A stretch of 7,037 bases of DNA from an uncultured Caryophanales bacterium (GTDB lineage: Bacteria > Bacillota_I > Bacilli_A > RFN20 > CAG-826): contig CAMJEC010000051.1 in assembly GCA_946404585.1 (NCBI GenBank), positions 1 to 7,037 on the forward strand, in the 5' to 3' direction. The notes beneath the pieces are model-generated. The model was not told where the DNA came from, ran no database searches, and was given only the letters and a program-made list of their open reading frames with translations. Positions within the stretch are counted from its first letter, which is position 1; the number at the start of each line of letters is the position of its first letter. The translations under genes were made by a program, and so were the position numbers. Of this stretch, positions 1-5,001 are shown piece by piece.

Positions 1-54
1 GATACAGGTGCAACCAATAATAATAGCTGCAGTTCTTTTGTTTTCAGGCTTCAT
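1..54 (-). CDS. Possible N-terminus of a gene cut by the left edge
   Basis: Reading leftwards from an ATG at 54-52, the frame stays open for 18 codons to the window edge and begins MKPENKRTAAIIIGCTCI. A short basic start followed by an Ile/Gly/Cys-rich stretch would suit a membrane anchor or signal sequence, but too little is visible to name a family. No Shine-Dalgarno sequence precedes the ATG. A TATACT box lies only 7 nt upstream (62-67), which would make the transcript leaderless. Upstream in the same frame a TAA occurs after seven codons, so this ATG is the only plausible start. It could equally be a chance open frame. Confidence 0.35.
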   Translation of the reverse strand, partial: MKPENKRTAAIIIGCTCI

Positions 55-61
55 ATTTAAA

Positions 62-67
62 AGTATA
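62..67 (-). promoter_or_regulatory. Candidate -10 box (TATACT) of the left-edge gene
   Basis: TATACT on the minus strand matches the sigma-A -10 consensus at 5 of 6 positions. It is 7 nt before the ATG at 54, so a start about 7 nt downstream of the box would fall at or next to that ATG. No good -35 box is seen 17 nt upstream (AATAAT). The call is weak by itself. The same layout in front of the helicase gene gives it some support. Confidence 0.25.
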
Positions 68-169
68 CAAGATTAAATCGAAGAATTATTGATGTTTTGT
101 AAAAATAGCATAGAAGTCATATTTTTGAATGTTTTTTTGTCTTATTTTCAACTAAAAAACCAATAAATA

Positions 170-214
170 TTGTCTTAGAAGGCGCTTTTGTAATAAATTA
201 ATAGAGAAAGGAAA
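170..214 (+). promoter_or_regulatory. Candidate promoter and ribosome binding site of the histone-like gene
   Basis: TTGTCT at 170-175 could be a -35 box, with TAAATT at 194-199 (18-bp spacer) as a poor -10. A start near 205 would leave a leader of about 20 nt. The ribosome binding site is clearer: AAAGGA at 207-212 lies 12 nt before the ATG at 225, a little further than ideal. The 8-mer TTGTCTTA also occurs at 137-144, so an alternative upstream promoter is possible. Confidence 0.3.
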
Positions 215-224
215 CATATACACA

Positions 225-395
225 ATGTCAACAGTTGAACAAATTAAAGCTGCTTACGAAGCTTTCGTCGAAGAAAACGAAAAATTCATTGAAAAGGGTA
301 ACAAAGCTGCTGGTGGCCGTGCTCGTAAGGCCTTAATGGAACTTGCTAAATTAGCCAAAGTTCGCCGTGCTGAAATCCTTGAAGAAAGAAAATAG
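225..395 (+). CDS. Histone H1-like protein of the Hc1 family
   Basis: This encodes 56 residues, starting MSTVEQIKAAYEAFVEENEK. The central block KGNKAAGGRARKALMELAKL (residues 24-43) is the typical Hc1-like signature, a basic helix that binds DNA without strong sequence specificity. The protein is almost entirely helical and charged, with an acidic N-terminal half and a Lys/Arg-rich second half, and lacks the long Lys/Ala/Pro tail of chlamydial Hc1. It probably acts as a small nucleoid-associated protein in the cytoplasm. Codon choice is strongly biased to GCT, GAA, CGT and AAA, which suggests high expression. It has its own ribosome binding site and a strong terminator 16 nt downstream, so it is a single-gene transcript. 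Family membership is by pattern recognition; the cellular role is inferred. Confidence 0.85.
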   Translation: MSTVEQIKAAYEAFVEENEKFIEKGNKAAGGRARKALMELAKLAKVRRAEILEERK

Positions 396-411
396 TTTTT
401 CTAAACAAGAT

Positions 412-447
412 AAAACGGATGACTTAGTTGCCATCCGTTTTTATTTT
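412..447. terminator. Bidirectional intrinsic terminator between convergent genes
   Basis: AAAACGGATG (412-421) pairs perfectly with CATCCGTTTT (432-441) around a 10-nt loop. On the plus strand the stem runs into TTTTTATTTT, ending the histone-like gene. On the minus strand the same stem is followed by TTTTATCTTGTTT and can end the helicase-DUF4177 transcript. The placement, 16 nt after one stop codon and 15 nt after the opposing one, fits a shared terminator. Confidence 0.85.
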
Positions 448-456
448 GCTTTTTGC

Positions 457-609
457 TTATTGTTTTTCGCGTTCGAAGGTCACCACTACGCCATATCCCA
501 TGGCCATATTAGGACTGACAGCGACTACTCTCCAGCCATCTTCGGCCATTTGATTCATCGCATATTCCGCATCTCTTACTCTGTAAATTTCAACTTTGTA
601 CTCGTACAT
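457..609 (-). CDS. Small DUF4177-family protein
   Basis: This is a 50-residue protein beginning MYEYKVEIYRVRDAEYAMNQ. It has the usual DUF4177 layout: an N-terminal strand (YEYKVEIYRV), a helix leading into the signature NQMAEDGWRVVAV (residues 19-31) with the Gly-Trp pair, and a last strand GVVVTFERE. Members of this family are very small beta-alpha-beta proteins of unknown biochemical function. The start is well fixed: AAAAGGAG (623-616) lies 6 nt before the ATG. The gene begins 22 nt after the helicase stop codon on the same strand with no promoter or terminator between them, so it is probably co-transcribed with the helicase. There is no signal peptide or membrane segment. Whether it acts on the helicase or only shares its transcript cannot be told from sequence. 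Confidence 0.85.
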   Translation of the reverse strand: MYEYKVEIYRVRDAEYAMNQMAEDGWRVVAVSPNMAMGYGVVVTFEREKQ

Positions 610-631
610 ACCTTTCTCCTTTTATATATTG

Positions 632-3316
632 CTACGAAATTTTAATCTTTGTTTTTAACGCTCTTTGAGTCATTCTATCGTTTTCATTGAGAACTGATCT
701 CTTACGGCATTTTAAGATTAGGTTTCTACCTTCATCACTTCTTGTATAGACCACTTTAAATGTGCCTACTTTACCTATTAGATTCGTGGCAAAGAGGTCC
801 ACCATGGCTTTCTTCTTACCTAAAATAGATGGGCAAGAATATGAATGTTGATATTTTAGATGACCTTTCTTCTCTAGAATTAATAGATATCTAGGATTAT
901 CGATTGGTGAGAACATTTCGTTAATTGCCTCATTAAAGAGATTTTGTTCATATCTATTAGCCTCTTTTAATGAAATGCCGATGAGGACTTCATCACCTAA
1001 GACATTAAGCATGGCTCTATCACTAATGAGCCCACAGTATTGTAAAGTATTAAGCAAAGCTTTAGCGATAAATGCCATGTTCTTTTTGGGAGATGAATGA
1101 GTGATCGCGAAATGAATAACCTTACTTAAGAAGACAGTGAAGACAATCATAAAGATAACCGTTGTAATCATAACGATTGAACTTATTAACGCTCTTCCTG
1201 AATCAGAAGCACGCACAGCGGTAACTAACGAACTTAAAGAAATGCCAGCACCAAAGAGTGAAAGGGTATCTAATAAGCCATAGAGTGTTAAACCGACGAT
1301 ATTAATATAGGCAAAAGGAGGGATCACTACTTCTCTTGGAATAGATATTTCCTCAGTGACTTTGAAGTTCTTCTTTAAAGATGTGTTCCATTTGCTATTT
1401 GTGTCATCACGTTTAGCGGCTTGAGCAAGCATTAAGTAGTTAATTCTATCAAAGCCACTTTCGTTATATGGAGGAAGGATGGTTGTTAAGCGTTCAATAC
1501 CACTCTCGATTTCTCCTGTTTCATAGTTAGGACCCACAAAGCAATCAAATCTTCTTTGTAAGACTTCATAGTCATAGGAAGTAATATGACTATAGTCCGC
1601 TTCTTTTTTGAGTTTTAATGATTCAAAGTGTTTATATTCAAAAATATATTCAGGTTCAACGGTCGCTAAATGCCAAATATTAGCGACTTTATTTGGATTC
1701 TTTCGATCCATTCTTATCGCCCTACCACGCATTTGGTTAGAGAGCATAAAGCTACCCACAAAGCTAGCGAGGATAAGAGTATTAATACATGGAGAATCCC
1801 AGCCTTCACCTAATAATGATTTAGTGCCGATGATGATGTTAATAACGCCTTTTTCGAAGAGTTTAGCCACTAAATCGACCTTATCTTTATTATGTAAAGA
1901 AGCGGCGAAAGTAAACTCCCCGTAATTAGTGTCACCAATTTGATTACATTTAACTCTTCTACCAGGGAATTGGTCTTTACAGTCAAGAGGTAACACTATT
2001 AAATTACCAGAAAGAATACCCATTCTATACTTAGGGTTAGATTTCACTAAGGCTTCAAATATTGAGACAACACTGATTTGTAATGAGATATTATCGTTAA
2101 ATAAATCTTTGATTGATTCTTTTTTAATATAGTCAGTTAAGATTAACAATCTTAAATTCTCACCCATATTATTAGTTTCCGCTTCAGTAATTTTAGCGAT
2201 ACTATCTAATTTACCAATGGAACTAATGAGTTTATGTTTCATTGATTCTTTTAAGGTGAAGTTAACTTTGTTTCTTTCAAAAACAGAGTTAGTTTTTAAT
2301 ATTTTAGTAATGCGTTCTTTTTCTTTTTCGGTAGTTATCTTTTCATCTTCTAAGCAGAAAGTAATCGCTCTTTCATAGGAGAGTAATGATAAAGAAGGTA
2401 AACCTTTCTTACCAGTTAAACTTTTAATGATTTTAGGTTCAACAGTAATACCAATAGATTCAATGATTGCTAAAAGCAATATGAAAGGCTCAGCGTTATC
2501 ATAGAAATAATCTTTATCATTGTGATAAGCATCCACGATTGTGGCGTGAATGTTTTCTAAAACATCGAGTTTTTTAAATTCTTTAATCGCATTTAAAACT
2601 TTATTCTTATAAGTCGTAAAGACTTCAGTTTCTTCTTTAGTGGGATAGTTAAAATAGACATAGTCTTGATGTGGACAAAGTGTTCCTTCTTTCACTAGTT
2701 CAGGCACGAATATTTCTTCATCAATTGGGCCACACACCTTTTCATAGCGGTCCCATTCCGCTTTATTGGCGTCATATGGAGGGGTCGCAGTGAGAGCCAC
2801 TACTTTAACATCTTCACCGAGTTGTTCAATAAATCTCTCTAATGATTTTTGCCATTCGTTTTGTAAGTGATGAGCTTCATCTAGACAGATTGTTTTAACG
2901 TTATATTTTCTCACTAATTCAAAGATGTCTAAGTCACTATAGTCTGTCACCACACCATCTTCTTCCAAAGGAAGCTTATTCATGATGGAGTGAAGAGCTT
3001 GATAAGTAATGGAGTTAATTAAAGTGATTTCATGAAGGTCATAAGAAAAGTATTTATCAACCTTTTCACCTTCATCTAAAAAGCCATCTTTAAATCTATC
3101 ACCCCACTGATACTTAATCGTGGTTGTTGGTGAAAGAATAATCGTTGGAGCATTTAATCTTTTAATTAATTCTAAACCTAAAATGGTTTTACCACTGCCA
3201 GGTGCGGCAACGATATTAATCTTGCCATTTAAAAGATACCTATCCGCATTATTTAGAATTCTTTGTTGGTATTTTCTAAATATGCCTTTGAAATGCACTT
3301 TATCAAATGTCTTCAT
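632..3316 (-). CDS. Superfamily 2 DEAH-type helicase with C-terminal membrane hairpin
   Basis: This 894-residue protein carries the SF2 ATPase motifs in order. They are a Q-type region FRKYQQRIL (13-21), motif I APGSGKT (38-44), motif Ia near LSPTTTIKYQW (61-71), motif II DEAH (146-149), motif III TATPP (176-180), motif V GTKSLLGEGWDSP (497-509) and motif VI QMRGRAIR (528-535). The pattern resembles the type III restriction Res/COG1061 group, so ATP-driven translocation or unwinding of nucleic acid is expected. About 200 residues are inserted between the two RecA lobes (roughly 190-385). After the helicase core come two hydrophobic stretches at about 668-692 and 709-737 separated by a short polar loop, then about 155 basic, soluble-looking residues. 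No nuclease motif is evident. The ATG is the only start that keeps the Q region and Walker A; no Shine-Dalgarno sequence precedes it. A DUF4177 gene follows after 22 nt. Helicase assignment is secure; a defence or repair role is only inferred. Confidence 0.9.
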   Translation of the reverse strand: MKTFDKVHFKGIFRKYQQRILNNADRYLLNGKINIVAAPGSGKTILGLELIKRLNAPTIILSPTTTIKYQWGDRFKDGFLDEGEKVDKYFSYDLHEITLINSITYQALHSIMNKLPLEEDGVVTDYSDLDIFELVRKYNVKTICLDEAHHLQNEWQKSLERFIEQLGEDVKVVALTATPPYDANKAEWDRYEKVCGPIDEEIFVPELVKEGTLCPHQDYVYFNYPTKEETEVFTTYKNKVLNAIKEFKKLDVLENIHATIVDAYHNDKDYFYDNAEPFILLLAIIESIGITVEPKIIKSLTGKKGLPSLSLLSYERAITFCLEDEKITTEKEKERITKILKTNSVFERNKVNFTLKESMKHKLISSIGKLDSIAKITEAETNNMGENLRLLILTDYIKKESIKDLFNDNISLQISVVSIFEALVKSNPKYRMGILSGNLIVLPLDCKDQFPGRRVKCNQIGDTNYGEFTFAASLHNKDKVDLVAKLFEKGVINIIIGTKSLLGEGWDSPCINTLILASFVGSFMLSNQMRGRAIRMDRKNPNKVANIWHLATVEPEYIFEYKHFESLKLKKEADYSHITSYDYEVLQRRFDCFVGPNYETGEIESGIERLTTILPPYNESGFDRINYLMLAQAAKRDDTNSKWNTSLKKNFKVTEEISIPREVVIPPFAYINIVGLTLYGLLDTLSLFGAGISLSSLVTAVRASDSGRALISSIVMITTVIFMIVFTVFLSKVIHFAITHSSPKKNMAFIAKALLNTLQYCGLISDRAMLNVLGDEVLIGISLKEANRYEQNLFNEAINEMFSPIDNPRYLLILEKKGHLKYQHSYSCPSILGKKKAMVDLFATNLIGKVGTFKVVYTRSDEGRNLILKCRKRSVLNENDRMTQRALKTKIKIS

Positions 3317-3328
3317 ATCTAAAAATAG

Positions 3329-3337
3329 ATTATATCA
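3329..3337 (-). promoter_or_regulatory. Extended -10 promoter of the helicase gene, nearly leaderless
   Basis: On the minus strand TGATATAAT is a perfect extended -10 element (TGn followed by TATAAT). The -35 position, 17 bp upstream, is only TTTTAT, as expected when an extended -10 compensates. Just 12 nt separate TATAAT from the ATG at 3316. Transcription starting at the usual distance would leave a leader of about 3 to 6 nt, too short for a ribosome binding site, and none is present. Confidence 0.65.
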
Positions 3338-3400
3338 CTAGAATATTTTATATAAAATAAAAAGACTGATAACTAGTACCAATTAATTCTTTCTTAAGTG

Positions 3401-3431
3401 AAAAAAATATTTGATTATTATACAGAATAAT
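3401..3431 (-). terminator. Weak candidate terminator of the lipoprotein gene
   Basis: On the minus strand ATTATT (3431-3426) pairs with AATAAT (3419-3414) around a 6-nt loop, and a run of seven T follows at 3407-3401 after a 6-nt gap. The stem is pure A-T and therefore weak. A second weak hairpin (TTGGTA at 3382-3377 with TATCAG at 3371-3366) is followed directly by CTTTTTATTTT. Either or both could separate the lipoprotein transcript from the helicase, which has its own promoter just downstream. Confidence 0.35.
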
Positions 3432-3441
3432 TAGTCAGCGT

Positions 3442-4617
3442 TTATTGTTTTAGTAAATCGTTATTTAGTGAGCACGTTAGCATGTAAACGTAAGCATCAT
3501 CTTCAAAGAAGCCATAGACTGTATCTTCAAATGGTTTAATGAGTTTGACGTTAATAAGTTCATCACTATATTCATTATAAGAATCAGGATAAATACTTGA
3601 TAATAAGCGATATTTGTTATGAAGAAGTTGCCAAATACTAGTGTTCGCACTTGGAAGGTTCAAAGCGATATTCTTTTTATTAATTCCATAGAAACATATA
3701 CTCCTAACGATGTTTTTAGGATTAGTGCAATCGGGATCAATAACAGAATAGCCAACAGTAAATAATGGAATGTCCATCTTCTCGTCTTTTAATTCAGATA
3801 TTGCCTTATTAGAATAAGGTATTTCAAAAGACTTATTACCGATGTCTTCGAATGGAAAATCCATCTCCGATGGATAATAAACAGAATCTGGTAAGTATTG
3901 CACATAATCAGTGTCATATTGCTCTCTAAAATGATGAGTGTAATCATAACTATTCCAATATGATGAATAACCATAACTGCCGTTAGAATCTCTACCAGGA
4001 TAAGGGGTAACAAAATCATGATGTTTGATGTTAGTTAGCATCGTATTGAAAGCTTTAAAATTACCATTTAAGTCACTTTCGGTTACATTACTATATCTAG
4101 ACATATCATGATCTTTTGATTTGATATTTAATGTATAAGTTTTATTCTCGTATTGGATGTAAACTGGTTTTGTTTCAAATTTTGAGCAAGCAATAAGATT
4201 ATAATTAATGGAATTATTATAGGTATTTTTATACATGGAATAAGCATCTATTTCTTCATTACCCGTGAGTTTAAAAACACTCTCGCTGATATTATCAACT
4301 TTATGAGAAATTGGAAAATAAATGTCTAATGTTAGCGAATCACATACTTCGACTTCCACATTATAAGTGGTAGCTTGCTCCGCTATCCATTTATCACTGA
4401 TACCACGACCGCTTAATTCAATATGGAACTTTTGATCGTTTAAATCATAAGTTATGGTATGGCTACTAGAGTTAATCGTTGATGGTTGTTCATGATTACT
4501 CACCACATCATCATTTCCGTTGCTCTTATGACTACTATAAAAGTCATTATGGCTACAGCCAGTCATTAAAACTGGCAACATAATTAACGATAGCGTTAAA
4601 GCTTTTTTAGTTCTCAT
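3442..4617 (-). CDS. Secreted lipoprotein of unknown function
   Basis: This 391-residue protein has a classic lipoprotein signal: basic MRTKK, a hydrophobic core to about residue 18, and the lipobox MTGC with Cys21 as the likely lipidated residue. The mature protein should sit on the outer face of the cell membrane. Residues 22-55 are a Ser/Asn/His-rich linker. The rest looks like a folded, mostly beta-type domain region, with a Tyr/Ser/His-rich stretch at about 205-250 and Cys at 92, 144, 297, 308 and 382. I recognise no catalytic motif or named family. The start is well supported by GAGGAAG (4629-4623) 5 nt before the ATG. It has its own candidate promoter and operator upstream. Downstream lie weak terminators and then the helicase promoter, so it is probably not in the helicase operon. 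Localization is confident; function is unknown. Confidence 0.8.
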   Translation of the reverse strand: MRTKKALTLSLIMLPVLMTGCSHNDFYSSHKSNGNDDVVSNHEQPSTINSSSHTITYDLNDQKFHIELSGRGISDKWIAEQATTYNVEVEVCDSLTLDIYFPISHKVDNISESVFKLTGNEEIDAYSMYKNTYNNSINYNLIACSKFETKPVYIQYENKTYTLNIKSKDHDMSRYSNVTESDLNGNFKAFNTMLTNIKHHDFVTPYPGRDSNGSYGYSSYWNSYDYTHHFREQYDTDYVQYLPDSVYYPSEMDFPFEDIGNKSFEIPYSNKAISELKDEKMDIPLFTVGYSVIDPDCTNPKNIVRSICFYGINKKNIALNLPSANTSIWQLLHNKYRLLSSIYPDSYNEYSDELINVKLIKPFEDTVYGFFEDDAYVYMLTCSLNNDLLKQ

Positions 4618-4704
4618 TTTTGCTTCCTCATCAATAAAGACGAATTAAACAAAGAAAACTGCTAAAATCTTTCTTTTTTTGTTCCGCATGATTCATCACT
4701 TTTA

Positions 4705-4735
4705 ATTATATTTATTTCAAAGTGCATTGGCACTT
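4705..4735 (-). promoter_or_regulatory. Candidate lipoprotein promoter with overlapping palindrome
   Basis: TATAAT occurs on the minus strand at 4710-4705, giving a leader of roughly 80 nt before the lipoprotein ATG at 4617. The -35 region has no good match. It is instead occupied by the perfect inverted repeat AAGTGC-ATTG-GCACTT (4720-4735), placed where a repressor or activator would act on this promoter. Both the promoter and the operator role are inferred from position. Confidence 0.35.
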
Positions 4736-4846
4736 AGAAAAAACAGGACCGATTGTATTAAGTCCTATTATCATCTAGATGCTTCAGTTTTTTATGCCTT
4801 TAATACAAAAGATGGCATTCATTCCTTGGTACTAAATGTTGAAAAA

Positions 4847-4888
4847 GTATCGATACAACAAAATAAAAAAACTGATACTATCGTATCA
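4847..4888. repeat. GATAC/GTATC palindrome pair
   Basis: GTATCGATAC (4847-4856) is a perfect 10-bp palindrome. TGATAC-TATC-GTATCA (4873-4888) is an inverted repeat with 6-bp arms and a 4-bp spacer. The same GATAC core returns in both copies of the neighbouring tandem repeat (4926-4930 and 4968-4972), giving six GATAC cores in about 126 bp counting both strands. The cluster looks like multiple sites for one DNA-binding protein or recombinase. Confidence 0.5.
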
Positions 4889-4908
4889 ATTTATTCTTTC
4901 TTAAGTGT

Positions 4909-4992
4909 GGTTGCGCATCAATATTGATACATTTAGCCCTTTTTGCAAGGGGTTACGCTACAACATTGATACATTTCAAAGGGGATGGGAGG
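4909..4992. repeat. Two copies of a 42-bp tandem repeat
   Basis: Copy 1 is 4909-4950 and copy 2 is 4951-4992. Their first 26 bases agree at 22 positions, sharing GGTTRCGC followed by a CAAYATTGATACATTT core; the last 16 bases differ. The period is exactly 42 bp, about four helical turns. Copy 1 also contains the perfect 12-bp palindrome ATCAATATTGAT (4917-4928), which is degenerate in copy 2. The array ends 10 bp before the stop codon of the zinc-ribbon gene. With two copies only, it is not a CRISPR array. Confidence 0.6.
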
Positions 4993-5001
4993 AATCGAAG
5001 C

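Larger units (their letters stand above)
4618..5001. other. 384-bp intergenic region rich in short repeats
   Basis: There is no convincing gene between the lipoprotein start and the end of the zinc-ribbon gene. The stretch contains the lipoprotein ribosome binding site (4623-4629), a likely -10 box and palindrome (4705-4735), a GATAC/GTATC palindrome cluster (4847-4888), and a 42-bp tandem repeat (4909-4992). A plus-strand frame from a TTG at 4727 to a TGA at 4925-4927 is open for 66 codons but has no ribosome binding site or recognisable domain. No clear terminator follows the zinc-ribbon gene. Confidence 0.6.

Noticed and set aside
367..645. Plus-strand open frame of 92 codons
   Set aside because: It overlaps the end of the histone-like gene, the terminator and the full antisense of the DUF4177 gene. 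It has no ribosome binding site, and the minus-strand reading is clearly the family protein.
1608..1925. Plus-strand open frame of 105 codons inside the helicase gene
   Set aside because: It is antisense to helicase motifs V and VI, with no ribosome binding site or recognisable domain.
4727..4927. Plus-strand frame from TTG whose first residues (MALRKNRT) faintly recall the start of IS1634-type transposases
   Set aside because: There is no ribosome binding site, the similarity stops after a few residues, no transposase catalytic region follows, and the frame runs through the repeat cluster. At most it is a relic.
4937..4951. Hairpin CCCTT-TTTGC-AAGGG as terminator of the zinc-ribbon gene
   Set aside because: The stem is only 5 bp and no T run follows on either strand. 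It also lies within the tandem repeat.
4847..4992. CRISPR-like array
   Set aside because: There are only two tandem units, the other GATAC sites are irregularly spaced, and no cas genes are nearby.
4981..4999. tRNA-like 3' end on the minus strand (TTCGATT loop, then CCTCC and CATCCCC), a possible attachment site
   Set aside because: No 5' T-stem half pairs with CCTCC, the next base is T rather than a normal discriminator, no CCA follows, and no integrase is present in the window.
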